Positions 26,401 to 35,269 of a stretch of DNA of 64,000 bases are shown piece after piece. The notes beneath the pieces are model-generated. The model searched no databases, had not been told where the DNA came from, and worked only from the letters and a program-made list of their open reading frames with translations. The stretch spans positions 62,001 through 126,000 of the forward strand of contig JAQWHM010000021.1 in NCBI GenBank assembly GCA_029249345.1, in the 5' to 3' direction. The number at the start of each line of letters is the position of its first letter. The stretch's first letter is position 1. A program made the translations under genes and the position numbers. Origin of the DNA: UBA10348 sp002469915. GTDB lineage: Bacteria > Bacteroidota > Rhodothermia > Rhodothermales > UBA10348.

Positions 26401-27665
26401 TCAGGCAAATGACCAGCGGCTTCAATTTCTTTCAGCTTACGATACAACGTGCGCTCACTGATTCCCAATGACTCCGCGGTCTGTCTGCGATTTCCGTCGT
26501 ATCGGCTCAATGCCGTTAGAATGAGCGTGCGCTCTGAATCTTCGAGCGTTGGTAGATCATTGGACCCGGATGGCGCTGGAGCATCATCATCCGTATCAAA
26601 CTCGTAGGGAGCTTCCTCGATAAAAGACGTATCCGCAGACTGAGGCTCATCGTGCATAACTAACAGCCTACTTGCTTCTGGCATACTCGGCACTTCAGGC
26701 TGCGCGCCCGTGCGCGCAGCGGATACCAAAATGGCAATCTGCTCCTTGAGGTCTCGGACTTCACCCCGCATTTCAAGCAAGGCTCGATAGATCAATTCTC
26801 GCTCGCGAGCACCCGTCCCATCATCAGGAGCATTGCCTCCAGTAGAGGCAATCGGTACTAGACCCACACCAGATCCGTTGGCTGTAACACCTCGCAAGTA
26901 CGGACGGATATCCTCTGAACCGATCGTATCACCCTTAAGCAACACAACAGTCTGCTCGGCTACATTACGTAATTCGCGGATATTCCCAGGCCAGCGGTAC
27001 CGCATCAACATTTCGCGAGCGTTCAAATCTAGTCGCCGACCAGACGTATTGTACTGCTGAGAAAAACGATGCTGAAAATGCTCAAAAATGGGCAAAATAT
27101 CTTCGCGACGGTCCCTGAGAGGTGGAACGTGAAGAATGACGGTCGAAAGACGGTAATACAAATCTTCTCTGAACCGTCCTGCCTCCACTTCACGTGCGAG
27201 GTCCTTATTCGTGGCTGCCACTACTCGTACATCAGACTTCAAAATAGCCGTCGATCCAACTCGACTAAACTCACCTGTTTCCAGAACACGGAGCAAACGA
27301 ACCTGCGCCGTCAGCGGCATTTCACCAATTTCATCTAGAAAAATGGTGGAGCCATCGGCTTCTTCAAAGTATCCTTGCCGCCTTTCGACCGCACCCGTAT
27401 ATGCTCCTTTTTCAGCTCCAAACAACTCCGATTCAATGAGCCCTTCCGGAATGGCGCCACAATTCATGACCTGCATCTTTCGGTGCCGACGGCCGCTCGT
27501 CTCGTGCAGAGCTTGAGCAAACAGCTCTTTTCCAGTACCGGACTCGCCCTGAATTAAAACCGTGATTTCCGTGCTAGCCACCAACCGAACACGATCCAGC
27601 GCATTGCGCACGCCTGATGACGCACCAATGATTCCAAACCGCTCTTGCATCGATTGTCTGTCCAT
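26397..27665 (-). CDS. Sigma-54-dependent transcriptional activator without a receiver domain
   Basis: This is an AAA+ enhancer-binding protein that opens sigma-54 promoters. The AAA+ domain begins almost at the N-terminus: Walker A GESGTGKE at 40-47, the sigma-54-contacting loop as GAYTGA (87-92, Tyr in place of the usual Phe), and Walker B FLDEIGEMP. The linker of about 130 residues holds an acidic, Pro-rich part. A Fis-type helix-turn-helix closes the protein (SERTLILTALSRYDGNRRQTAESLGISERTLYRKLKE, in parts). No receiver, GAF or PAS domain is present, so activity must be set by expression or partners. A strong GGGAGAGG ribosome binding site precedes the ATG. It lies between miaB (11-base gap) and lptE (ATGA overlap). 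Confidence 0.93.
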   Translation of the reverse strand: MDRQSMQERFGIIGASSGVRNALDRVRLVASTEITVLIQGESGTGKELFAQALHETSGRRHRKMQVMNCGAIPEGLIESELFGAEKGAYTGAVERRQGYFEEADGSTIFLDEIGEMPLTAQVRLLRVLETGEFSRVGSTAILKSDVRVVAATNKDLAREVEAGRFREDLYYRLSTVILHVPPLRDRREDILPIFEHFQHRFSQQYNTSGRRLDLNAREMLMRYRWPGNIRELRNVAEQTVVLLKGDTIGSEDIRPYLRGVTANGSGVGLVPIASTGGNAPDDGTGARERELIYRALLEMRGEVRDLKEQIAILVSAARTGAQPEVPSMPEASRLLVMHDEPQSADTSFIEEAPYEFDTDDDAPAPSGSNDLPTLEDSERTLILTALSRYDGNRRQTAESLGISERTLYRKLKEIEAAGHLPE

Positions 27666-27676
27666 CTACCTCTCCC

Positions 27677-29086
27677 TTAGCTGCCTGGTGTATACAATCT
27701 AATCGGCTCAGCGATCAGAGTGGCCGAGGTACAATCCGTGACCCGCACTTTCACGTAGTCACCCTTCCCAAAGTCCGACCGATCGAAGACCGTCATCTTA
27801 TTCGTGTCGCTCCGACCAGATAACTGCTCGTCGCTACGCTTACTCAGACCTTCTACGAGAACAACGTGCTCTTTCCCAATTTCAGACTGATTGCTCTCAA
27901 GTGAGATCACACCTTGCTGCCTGATGATTTCCTGTAAGCGTCTCTTCTTCACATCCTCCGCCACATTATCCTCGAACTTGCGCGCTGCATACGTATCAGG
28001 ACGCTCAGAATACATAAACATGTAGGCGTGCTCGTAGCGTACCTGTGCCATCAGGGATAGCGTATCCTGATGCTCTTCTTCCGTCTCGTCGCAAAATCCA
28101 GCAATAATATCAGTAGACAGTGCCACACCGGGTACGATCTTGCGCGCACGCTCTACCAGATCTAGATATTGCTCCCTAGAATAGGTCCGTTTCATACGCT
28201 GCAACATCGCCGTATTCCCGTGCTGCACAGGAAGATGAATGTAGTTGCACACGTTTTCCCGCTCGGCGTGTACGTGTAGAAGGTCATCTGAGCAATCTTT
28301 CGGGTGACTTGTGGAGTAGCGAATTCGAAGGTCCGGACTAATCATCGAAATACGATAAAGCAGCTCGGCAAAATCAACAGACTCCCCCCTATATGAGTTG
28401 ACATTCTGCCCCAAGACAGTCACTTCTTTAAAGCCTTTTTCAACCAACGACTTACACTCGTCAAGAATGCTGTCAACTGGGCGACTTCGCTCTCTTCCGC
28501 GAGTGAACGGCACTACGCAGAATGAGCACATATTGTCGCACCCGCGCATAATGGATACGAACGATGAGACCCCGTTCGTATCGTAGCGAACGGGTAAGAT
28601 GTCGGCGTAGGTTTCCTCTTTGGAGAGCTGAACATTGACAGCAGCTTGGCCGGTATCAGTAGCTTCCCCGAGCAAATTACCCAGATCTCGATAGGCGTCA
28701 GGCCCTACAACAAGGTCTACCAGTTTTTCCTGCTCCAGTAAATTCTCTCGCAAACGCTCTGCCATACAGCCAAGCACACCCAATTTCAGATCGGGATTAT
28801 TCCGTCTCTTATGGGCTCGTAGCTCACCCAATCGGCGTCGGACTTTCTGCTCAGCATTCTCCCGGATTGCGCACGTATTTATCAGTACGACGTCTGCTTC
28901 TTCTACATTGTGCGTCAAGCCATAGCCCTCTGATTTCAAGACAGAAGCTACAATCTCGGAATCCGAAACGTTCATCTGGCAACCATAGGTCTCCAAATAC
29001 ACTTTTCGTTTACCTGGAGCCGTGGCTGAAACCTGCTTTGGGGCATCCAGGTCGTCCAGAATGGGAATATCAGTATGGATTTGCAC
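27677..29086 (-). CDS. miaB: tRNA-2-methylthio-N6-dimethylallyladenosine synthase
   Basis: MiaB is a radical-SAM methylthiotransferase that modifies A37 of tRNAs reading UNN codons. Three N-terminal cluster cysteines are C36 (LETYGCQMNVSDSE), C72 (INTCAIRENAEQ) and C107 (VLGCMAER). The radical-SAM triad is C183/C187/C190 in IMRGCDNMCSFCVVPFTRGRERSR. A TRAM domain closes the chain. The length of 469 residues is normal, and SYRGE plus YIHLPVQHGN match the MiaB rather than the MtaB or RimO branch. It is the first gene of the leftward operon and is divergent from yebC across a 251-base gap. Confidence 0.95.
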   Translation of the reverse strand: MQIHTDIPILDDLDAPKQVSATAPGKRKVYLETYGCQMNVSDSEIVASVLKSEGYGLTHNVEEADVVLINTCAIRENAEQKVRRRLGELRAHKRRNNPDLKLGVLGCMAERLRENLLEQEKLVDLVVGPDAYRDLGNLLGEATDTGQAAVNVQLSKEETYADILPVRYDTNGVSSFVSIMRGCDNMCSFCVVPFTRGRERSRPVDSILDECKSLVEKGFKEVTVLGQNVNSYRGESVDFAELLYRISMISPDLRIRYSTSHPKDCSDDLLHVHAERENVCNYIHLPVQHGNTAMLQRMKRTYSREQYLDLVERARKIVPGVALSTDIIAGFCDETEEEHQDTLSLMAQVRYEHAYMFMYSERPDTYAARKFEDNVAEDVKKRRLQEIIRQQGVISLESNQSEIGKEHVVLVEGLSKRSDEQLSGRSDTNKMTVFDRSDFGKGDYVKVRVTDCTSATLIAEPIRLYTPGS

Positions 29087-29337
29087 GAATACTTTCGGGG
29101 AATCTTTTATGGAAGCGGATTCGGGTTATTGAGCCTGAAAATTGAAAAATGTGCCGTTTTGTCCGATTTTAGGCTACTCGCTTCGCTTCAACCCCTCATA
29201 TTCACTCCGGTTCGGGGTTTGAGCGTAAAAATCCCGACAAAGTGTCAGACTCATCTAAGAACGAGTTCAAGCTGAACCACGCCCCCGACAGGTCGTATAT
29301 TAGGCGCTTCGATTCCTCACACATTCAGCGAAAACAC
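29087..29337. other. Divergent promoter region between miaB and yebC
   Basis: The 251-base stretch contains no credible gene. An open frame runs into yebC from 29242, but its extra 32 residues lack family similarity. Both operons must be transcribed from here; no individual promoter element can be named with confidence. Confidence 0.4.
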
Positions 29338-30084
29338 ATGTCAGGCCACAGCAAATGGTCAACGATTAAGCGAGCCAAAGCAGTCACAGACGGCAAACGC
29401 TCCAAAGTCTGGGCGCGAGTCACTCGGGATATCATGGTCGCATCACGTGAAGGCGGCGGTGACCCAAGTCAAAACCCTAGGCTGGCTACGGCTGTAGACA
29501 AAGCCAAGTCCGAGAACATGCCCAAGGATAATATCAATCGTGCCATAAAACGGGGTACGGGTGAGATTGAGGGCGCGGACTATATCGAGGCAAGCTATGA
29601 AGGTTATGCCAACCATGGCGTCGCACTGTTTGTTGAGGCACTCACGGATAACACGAACCGGACGGTAGCTGATGTTCGCCACTTGTTCAGCAAGTATGGG
29701 ACGGGTATGGGAAATACTGGATCTGTTGCCTTCCTTTTCGATCGGAAAGGGGTATTCGCTATTCCGGCTGAAGACAACGACGAAGAGACGTTATTTGAAT
29801 TGGTCGCTGAAGCTGGCGCTGAAGACCTCACCGTGGAAGACGATGGGTTTGAAGTCACGACTCTGGTCGAGGCGTTTGGATCTGTGCAGGCAGCACTAGA
29901 TGAAGCTGGTATCAAAACGATGGAAGCGGGCCTGCAACGGGTGCCCACAACGACTACTCGTCTAGATGCTGAAGCCGCAAAATCGGTCATGAAACTCATC
30001 GACCACCTAGAAGAATTGCAAGACGTTCAAGCGGTCTATTCGACCCTAGAAATGGACGATGCGACGATTGCGGCTATCTCATGA
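29338..30084 (+). CDS. YebC/PmpR (TACO1) family protein
   Basis: Members of this family act as transcriptional regulators or as translation factors that ease ribosome stalling. The start is set at the ATG at 29338 because it gives the invariant N-terminus MSGHSKWSTIKRAKAVTDGK. Other family blocks are NPRLATAVDKAKSENMPKDNI, YEGYANHGVALFVEALTDN, NRTVADVRHLFSKYGTGMG and GSVAFLFDRKG. The protein has 248 residues. Its stop overlaps the ruvC start by four bases, the common yebC-ruvC pairing. Confidence 0.94.
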   Translation: MSGHSKWSTIKRAKAVTDGKRSKVWARVTRDIMVASREGGGDPSQNPRLATAVDKAKSENMPKDNINRAIKRGTGEIEGADYIEASYEGYANHGVALFVEALTDNTNRTVADVRHLFSKYGTGMGNTGSVAFLFDRKGVFAIPAEDNDEETLFELVAEAGAEDLTVEDDGFEVTTLVEAFGSVQAALDEAGIKTMEAGLQRVPTTTTRLDAEAAKSVMKLIDHLEELQDVQAVYSTLEMDDATIAAIS

Positions 30085-30626
30085 TCATACTGGGCGTTGA
30101 CCCTGGATCTAATGTCACGGGCTTTGGAATAGTCCGAGTCGAAGGACGCTCATGCACGCTAATTGACTCTGGTGTAATACGAGCGGCCAAAGCGGGCGAT
30201 GATCACACGCTGCGATTAAAGCGTATCTACGATTCGATTTGCATCCTGATTGGGGAGCACATCCCAGATTTGTGCGCCATTGAAATGCCGATTTATGGAA
30301 ATAATCCGCAATCGATGCTAAAACTGGGACGAGCACAGGCCACAGCCATGATGGCAGCCCTAAATCATGAGATTCCGGTAACCGAATACACGCCGAAAGA
30401 AATCAAGAAGGCGGTAACGGGAAACGGAAATGCGTCCAAAGAGCAGGTTAGATACATGGTAGAAACCATGCTAGCCATGCCCAAAGAAGGCTCCATCACA
30501 TTGGATGCCTCTGATGCCCTGGCTGTCGCTCTATGCCATGTACATCGCGGCGGTGGTACTTCTGCAAGAGCCTCCCACAAGAACTGGGCAGCATTTATAA
30601 AAGACAACCCGAACCGAATCCGTTAG
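30081..30626 (+). CDS. ruvC: Crossover junction endodeoxyribonuclease RuvC
   Basis: RuvC cuts Holliday junctions symmetrically at the end of recombination. The RNase-H-like acidic residues are visible as D7 (ILGVDPGSNVTGFG), E68 (AIEMPIYGNNPQS) and D142/D145 (LDASDALAVALCH). The GRAQATAM and NGNASKEQV segments also match. At 181 residues the length is normal. It is translationally coupled to yebC (ATGA overlap) and converges with the DUF4290-like gene, the two stops overlapping by four bases. Confidence 0.96.
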   Translation: MIILGVDPGSNVTGFGIVRVEGRSCTLIDSGVIRAAKAGDDHTLRLKRIYDSICILIGEHIPDLCAIEMPIYGNNPQSMLKLGRAQATAMMAALNHEIPVTEYTPKEIKKAVTGNGNASKEQVRYMVETMLAMPKEGSITLDASDALAVALCHVHRGGGTSARASHKNWAAFIKDNPNRIR

Positions 30627-31222
30627 TCTTCTTTCTTTTCGTCTGCTTCAGCTTCGTCGCCTGATCGAGCTCCTTCATCATCCTCATCGCTAAACAATGT
30701 AGCGGCTTCGATCTCTATTGGTGCTTCTTCCTTGCGCGGGCGCTTTGCCTTTGGTTTGGCTTTTGTCGCTTTCGGCTTTTCTTTTGACTTAGCTCGTGCT
30801 GCTTTCTTTGGAGCTTCGCCTTCTGCTTCTATCTCAGCTTCCGCCTCTGTATCAGCTGCAGGTTCGGCTTCCGTAGCCATCGCAGCCTCACCGTCGTCAA
30901 CAGCAGCTTCTACTTTCTCTTCTTCCACTTTAGGCTTCTCTGGAAGCGGAATAAATCCTCGCTCCATATCCCTGAGATGGACGATTTTTTCAGTCTCTTC
31001 TTTTGAGACCGCACCGTGGCTCATGTGGAAGACCAAGTGCGAAATCTGTTTGTCTTTGTTTGGAGCCTGACTCCACTCCGGGTGAGCTTGTTCGATTATC
31101 GAAATAAGAATTCGAATAAATGGATACCGCTCTTCCTCGGTCTTGTAGTCACCAATCCGCATGGCGAACAGGTCTGCGTTTCTTCCGACCTGGCGGTCCG
31201 TCACTTTCTGTGCGTACTTCAT
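30623..31222 (-). CDS. DUF4290-like protein with a long charged tail
   Basis: The first 75 residues (VGRNADLFAMRIGDYKTEEERYPFIRI, in part, then HPEWSQAPNKDKQISHLVFHMSHG) follow the spacing of the Bacteroidota DUF4290 domain (GRN, xEER, P-x-L/W, K-x-x-xxHLxxM). I base this on pattern memory rather than a search. The remaining 120 residues are low complexity: an acidic Ala/Glu-rich part (EAEPAADTEAEAEIEAEGE), then a Lys/Ala/Pro-rich basic part (KSKEKPKATKAKPKAKRPRK), and a second acidic end. Such a tail suggests nucleic-acid or protein contacts. The DNA of this tail produces long antisense open frames that are not genes. Function is unknown. Confidence 0.72.
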   Translation of the reverse strand: MKYAQKVTDRQVGRNADLFAMRIGDYKTEEERYPFIRILISIIEQAHPEWSQAPNKDKQISHLVFHMSHGAVSKEETEKIVHLRDMERGFIPLPEKPKVEEEKVEAAVDDGEAAMATEAEPAADTEAEAEIEAEGEAPKKAARAKSKEKPKATKAKPKAKRPRKEEAPIEIEAATLFSDEDDEGARSGDEAEADEKKED

Positions 31223-31423
31223 GGTTTTTCGGGCAAATGGGATACGTTAGGACACCTAAGACAATGCCAATAGGCAAAAAGAGACCAAGAATGGAATTTA
31301 TACATTGCCGCTGCGCTAACCAAGCATTCGCATCGTTAACATTTGACGCAGGCTTTTTGGCAGAACCCAAAAACATATTTTGAGTACCATCGAATCCCAA
31401 ACCGATCCGAATGATAGATCACT
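31223..31423. other. Divergent intergenic region
   Basis: The 201-base gap lies between the leftward DUF4290-like gene and a rightward small gene. No gene or convincing repeat is seen. It should hold promoters for both directions. Confidence 0.3.
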
Positions 31424-31696
31424 GTGAAGATCCTCGAATTCCCATATCGCTTAGAACTCTTGCAAGCCGTGCCTGCGTTTCATCGCAGGGCCCGAGATAC
31501 ACGAGAATTCGATGAGGGCCAACTTGTGTATTATGGCCCCCACCCTGCCTATTATGGCATTGGAGAAGTTAAAACAACCCTAGAGGGCTATGTAGCCGTA
31601 GATTTTCGAGGTACCGGTGAGTTCGGAGTGCACGAGGATATCTTCCAGCCGCAGTATCTTATTCCAATTCCCTCTTCCACGATGAGCCTCCTGTAG
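31424..31696 (+). CDS. Hypothetical 90-residue protein, GTG start
   Basis: The family is not recognised. The protein (KILEFPYRLELLQAVPAFHR at the N-terminus) has a central stretch GQLVYYGPHPAYYGIGEVKTTLEGYVAVDFRGTGEFGVHED, seen in parts, that reads like a small SH3- or KOW-like beta-barrel. Such folds bind proteins or RNA, but that is inference from the Gly/aromatic pattern. The start is GTG. It lies 9 bases upstream of a lipoprotein gene, and the two may form an operon. Confidence 0.6.
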   Translation: MKILEFPYRLELLQAVPAFHRRARDTREFDEGQLVYYGPHPAYYGIGEVKTTLEGYVAVDFRGTGEFGVHEDIFQPQYLIPIPSSTMSLL

Positions 31697-31705
31697 GATA
31701 GACGT

Positions 31706-32293
31706 ATGCGGAGATTCCTCTACTTGCTCCTGCTTTTTATAGTCGGATGCGGTCCTTCGACCGAGAGTATTCCGTTGATTGACGGTATGGTCGACAACTT
31801 CAATGATGGCAATAGAGCCAATGATCTGGGGTATGAGTGGACCTCCGTTTCAGGAGGAGGAGAAACGAATGCGACCATTTTCATTAATCCCGGTGGCGTA
31901 GACGACCGCTCGATCTATGAATTACTTATCGGTGGTACTCGGCCCTTCGGGTCATCTGGCTCTCAAGTTTCTGGAGCGCGGGTAGCGCTGGGATCTAGCT
32001 CAAAAACAGCAAATGTCACGGCCTACGAAGGACTAGAAATCTCCATGAGAGGGACGCCTGGATCCTATATCATACAAATCGGCTCGGCTGCAATTACCGA
32101 TCACGACTATTACAATTCGTACGTCGAAGTAACAGAGCGATGGAACGTCTTCCAAATACCATTTGGACTCTTTCTACAAGAAGGATTTGGCACCGATCGT
32201 ACGCTCACTCGTCACGACTTAACTCATATCGCGATCTACTCAAACATCACTGGCCCGTACAATCTGGCGGTGGATAACGTGCGATTTTATTAG
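31706..32293 (+). CDS. Lipoprotein with a carbohydrate-binding/CIA30-like jelly-roll domain
   Basis: The 195-residue protein starts with a short lipoprotein signal (RRFLYLLLLFIVGC, Cys at about 15). The rest looks like one beta-sandwich of the CIA30/CBM11 type. It opens MVDNFNDGNRANDLGYEWTSVS, has EGLEISMRGTPGSYIIQIG in the middle, and ends with WNVFQIPFGLF ... HIAIYSNITGPYNLAVDNVRFY. These modules usually bind sugars or act as envelope accessory domains. The tail-to-tail neighbour is an esterase, whose stop lies 2 bases away. Ligand and role are unknown. Confidence 0.7.
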   Translation: MRRFLYLLLLFIVGCGPSTESIPLIDGMVDNFNDGNRANDLGYEWTSVSGGGETNATIFINPGGVDDRSIYELLIGGTRPFGSSGSQVSGARVALGSSSKTANVTAYEGLEISMRGTPGSYIIQIGSAAITDHDYYNSYVEVTERWNVFQIPFGLFLQEGFGTDRTLTRHDLTHIAIYSNITGPYNLAVDNVRFY

Positions 32294-32294
32294 A

Positions 32295-33086
32295 TCAGTT
32301 CGACAGCTTTTCGCCAATCTCATCCTTCTTCTGTTCGAACAACCACTTAATCATAGCTTTGTCTGAATAGGCATGACCCCACGCATTGTGACCCACTCCC
32401 ATTAATTCGGAGTATCTCACATCAGCTTCGAGTGCTTGAAGGGCTACATTCATACTTCGCGCTTGATCCACCGGAACAACTGAATCTGCGTCTCCGTGAA
32501 AAATCCAGATTGGAATATTGGATAGACGTTCCGCGACATAGGGAAATGCCGCGTCACCTGCAGGAGCCCAGGCTGGGTAGTATTCCTGAATAGGATTGAC
32601 AAATCCACAAATGGGCACGATCGCAGCAAATACATCCTCGTTCTCCACGGCTGTATACCACGTGCCATATCCTCCCATCGACAGACCGGTCAAATACACG
32701 CGATTTGCGTCCGTATTAAACTCTCTTTGCGTCTGTGCTAAGGCACGCATAGCCATTTCTGAAGAGGCCCCATGCCAAGCTGTACCCGTCGGATTCTGCG
32801 GAAAAACGACTACTGCTGGCCAGCTTTCCGGATGGTTCTGAAGTGCGGGTCCCAACCCTGTTCCGACTTGCTTTTCGCCGTCTTCGCCTTGCTCCCCATA
32901 TCCGTTCAGGAATAGGATTACTGGCCACTCCTTTTCAGCCGTATACCCAAGCGGTACATAGACTTGATAAATTGAGGCGATGCCATCATTACGAAGAACT
33001 TCCCGCTTGTAAAAACCAGACTCTGGGGTTTGGGCTTGGGCACTTGATAGTATCATCCAAGCGAATAGAACCAATACTCCTTTCAT
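32295..33086 (-). CDS. Secreted alpha/beta-hydrolase (PHB-depolymerase/carboxylesterase-like)
   Basis: The 263-residue exported hydrolase has a signal peptide (VLVLFAWMILSSAQAQ). The nucleophile elbow is LTGLSMGGYGTW with the catalytic serine in GLSMGG, and a probable oxyanion segment is VILFLNGYGEQGEDG. The acid is likely in IFHGDADSVVPVDQ, and the histidine in GVGHNAWGHAYSD near the end. The GDADSVVP block and overall length match esterases of the feruloyl-esterase/PHB-depolymerase group (phospholipase/carboxylesterase-type). The substrate cannot be told from sequence. It follows a conserved hypothetical gene by 22 bases on the same strand. Confidence 0.85.
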   Translation of the reverse strand: MKGVLVLFAWMILSSAQAQTPESGFYKREVLRNDGIASIYQVYVPLGYTAEKEWPVILFLNGYGEQGEDGEKQVGTGLGPALQNHPESWPAVVVFPQNPTGTAWHGASSEMAMRALAQTQREFNTDANRVYLTGLSMGGYGTWYTAVENEDVFAAIVPICGFVNPIQEYYPAWAPAGDAAFPYVAERLSNIPIWIFHGDADSVVPVDQARSMNVALQALEADVRYSELMGVGHNAWGHAYSDKAMIKWLFEQKKDEIGEKLSN

Positions 33087-33108
33087 TCCACCTCGAATTG
33101 AGTTAGCT

Positions 33109-33693
33109 CTAAAGTACGGATATCGCTTCCAAAAATACGACTTCGCACGCTCCGCTCCCTCGATCTGTTCGCGTCATAGAGCTATTCCATTGCCAACCTT
33201 CACCGGATTCGATGTTAACCAACTTGCCAACGAAATGTATGATTTGGCCTTCTCGGATCTCCTTGAGCTGCTCGGCTATTTCAGGTGTAGCTGGAATCAT
33301 ATGCATGTTCGCACTGTGATTCGAAACTTCAGGTTGCGGAATCGGAAGATTCTTGGATTTCCATCGATACCATCTACCGGACTGCCGGATGTCGATATGC
33401 TCCAAGTTTGATTCATCCGACATAGGTCCCCAGCCTAATGCCAGATCTACCGGTGACAGGTCTGATTCAAATCCGGTGCGATACCTTTTGGCACCCAAAA
33501 CACGAGCTTGTACATACAACTCGGCCTTAGGGACCACTCGGATGCCTTTAAATTCAAAACTTTCATCGTGCTCTATCTCAATTTGCATCGGATCGTGTGG
33601 CGCCATGGGGCCAGGACCAGACGTGACCTCCCCTTCGTACGTGAAAACGAACCCGAGAAGCAAGATGCCCGTGGTTAAAATGAGTTTTTGCAT
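33109..33693 (-). CDS. Conserved hypothetical exported protein (possible OB-fold)
   Basis: The 194-residue protein has one N-terminal hydrophobic segment (LILTTGILLLGFVFTYE), either a signal peptide or an anchor. It then contains blocks I recall from a widespread uncharacterised family: SPVDLALGWGPMSDESNLEHI, SGRWYRWK, HSANMHMIPATPEIAEQL, GQIIHFVGKLVNIES and GWQWNSSMTRTDRGSGACEVVFLEAI. The GQIIHFVGKLV segment suggests an OB-like barrel. Function is unknown. The gene is divergent from the ethanolamine-type permease gene, with starts 120 bases apart. Confidence 0.72.
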   Translation of the reverse strand: MQKLILTTGILLLGFVFTYEGEVTSGPGPMAPHDPMQIEIEHDESFEFKGIRVVPKAELYVQARVLGAKRYRTGFESDLSPVDLALGWGPMSDESNLEHIDIRQSGRWYRWKSKNLPIPQPEVSNHSANMHMIPATPEIAEQLKEIREGQIIHFVGKLVNIESGEGWQWNSSMTRTDRGSGACEVVFLEAISVL

Positions 33694-33813
33694 AGAGAGA
33701 TAGGATATAGGTTACTATTCGACCAAAGGCAGAGAAACATTAAGCCCAGTAAATGCCGAGCAGTTTTGCGCTTGGTTGTTTATTATCCTCGATCACATCT
33801 CTTAAGGACAAAA

Positions 33814-35268
33814 ATGAACGATTCAAGGCAGGTGGAATACACCACCGCAGACGACGGATATTTCGAAAAAAGAAAGCTTAGACGCTTTGCAGGCGTTTGG
33901 TCTCTTTGGGCCCTTGGCGTCGGAGCGGTCATTTCAGGCGATTTTTTTGGCTGGAATTTTGGACTTGCATCCGGAGGTTTCGGGGGACTGCTCGTGGCAA
34001 CAGCCATTGTAGCCGTCATGTATGTAGGTCTGTGTTTCTCCATTGCAGAAATGAGTCCAGCCCTGCCTCACACGGGCGGAGCTTATTCCTTTGGACGAAC
34101 CGCACTCGGTCCATGGGGAGGGTTCATAACTGGACTTGCTGAAAGCATGGAGTATATCCTCACACCCGCGGTCATCGTCGTGGGTATTGGAGGGTATGTG
34201 GGTACGATCGCGAACGACCTCATAGGAATCCAATTGGCTGCACCCGCCTGGTGGGCCATCTTCTATGCCATTTTTGTCGGTATGAACATTATGGGCGTCG
34301 AACTCACCTTTCGATTCACCATCTTCATCACGTTTTTAGCTCTTTCTATTTTAGTCGTGTTCTGGATTGGCGCCTTTCAGCACTTCAGCTGGGAATATGC
34401 GTTAAACATTGAGCCCGAAGCCGGAGGAACGAAGTGGTTTCCACGTGGATTTGGAGGAATAACCGCCGCTCTACCGTTTGCCATCTGGTTCTATCTGGCC
34501 ATCGAACAACTGCCTCTAGCAGCTGAAGAGTCGCACGATCCCAAGCGAGATATGCCCAAAGGCCTTTTGTGGGGCATTCTAACCCTCATTATTGCGTCCA
34601 TTCTCACGTTATTTCTCAACGCGGGTATTGCTCCTGGGTCTGCAGTGGTTGGGTCTTCGGATGAACCTCTTTTGCTCGCCTTCAAGACTATTTTCGGAGA
34701 AGGCGTCGGCACGTCCTTCCTCGGCATGGTGGCCGTGACCGGTCTCATCGCAAGTTTCCACACCATTATCTATGCGTACGGACGAAATATCTACTCCCTA
34801 AGCCGGGCGGGCTATTTCCCAAAATGGATGTCTTTAACCCACTCAACTCGAAATACACCTCACGTTGCGTTGGTTGTCGGAGCTGTGATGGGTTTTATAG
34901 TGGCATTAATAATCGAATACGGCTCGTCCTTCTTTGGAAGCGTTCCTGTAGGCGCAGTACTCCTAAACATGGCTGTCTTTGGGGCTATGATCGCGTACAT
35001 AATGCAAATGGTCTCCTTCTTGTATATCCGTGATATGGACCTAGAGCGACCTTATGTGAGCCCGCTTGGTAAGCCCGGAGCTATTGTCGCAGGAGTTATT
35101 GCTGCCGTGACCCTACTGTTTTTGTTTATTAATCCCGAATACCGGCCTGGCGTGTACGGAACAGCGATCTGGTTCGCCGGCGGCCTCGCATATTTTGGGT
35201 TCTATGCCCGTCACAGAATGATTCTCTCACCGGAAGAAGAATTTGCTATAGAACACCGAGGTGAATAG
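33814..35268 (+). CDS. Ethanolamine permease-type amine/amino-acid transporter
   Basis: This is an APC-superfamily transporter with about 12 membrane segments, 484 residues. The diagnostic N-terminal stretch is VWSLWALGVGAVISGDFFGW, followed by NFGLASGGFGGLL, SIAEMSPALPHTGGAYSFGR and ALGPWGGFITGLAESMEYIL. These match the ethanolamine permease subfamily as I know it. The frame is open to 33688, but the ATG at 33814, with AAGGA seven to eight bases before it, gives the family N-terminus. It leads four closely packed genes (ligase, aldehyde dehydrogenase, iron alcohol dehydrogenase), so uptake of ethanolamine or a similar amino alcohol is the best reading. Confidence 0.88.
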   Translation: MNDSRQVEYTTADDGYFEKRKLRRFAGVWSLWALGVGAVISGDFFGWNFGLASGGFGGLLVATAIVAVMYVGLCFSIAEMSPALPHTGGAYSFGRTALGPWGGFITGLAESMEYILTPAVIVVGIGGYVGTIANDLIGIQLAAPAWWAIFYAIFVGMNIMGVELTFRFTIFITFLALSILVVFWIGAFQHFSWEYALNIEPEAGGTKWFPRGFGGITAALPFAIWFYLAIEQLPLAAEESHDPKRDMPKGLLWGILTLIIASILTLFLNAGIAPGSAVVGSSDEPLLLAFKTIFGEGVGTSFLGMVAVTGLIASFHTIIYAYGRNIYSLSRAGYFPKWMSLTHSTRNTPHVALVVGAVMGFIVALIIEYGSSFFGSVPVGAVLLNMAVFGAMIAYIMQMVSFLYIRDMDLERPYVSPLGKPGAIVAGVIAAVTLLFLFINPEYRPGVYGTAIWFAGGLAYFGFYARHRMILSPEEEFAIEHRGE

Positions 35269-35269
35269 G

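Noticed and set aside
29242..29337. N-terminal extension of YebC
   Set aside because: The invariant family start MSGHSKW lies at 29338; the added residues are not family-like.
30732..31070. Long rightward open frame rich in Ala, Phe and Ser
   Set aside because: It is the antisense shadow of the Glu/Lys/Ala-rich tail of the DUF4290-like protein; its composition follows directly from the low-complexity codons.
33688..33813. N-terminal extension of the permease
   Set aside because: The extension crosses the divergent promoter region and lacks similarity, whereas the ATG at 33814 has an AAGGA site.
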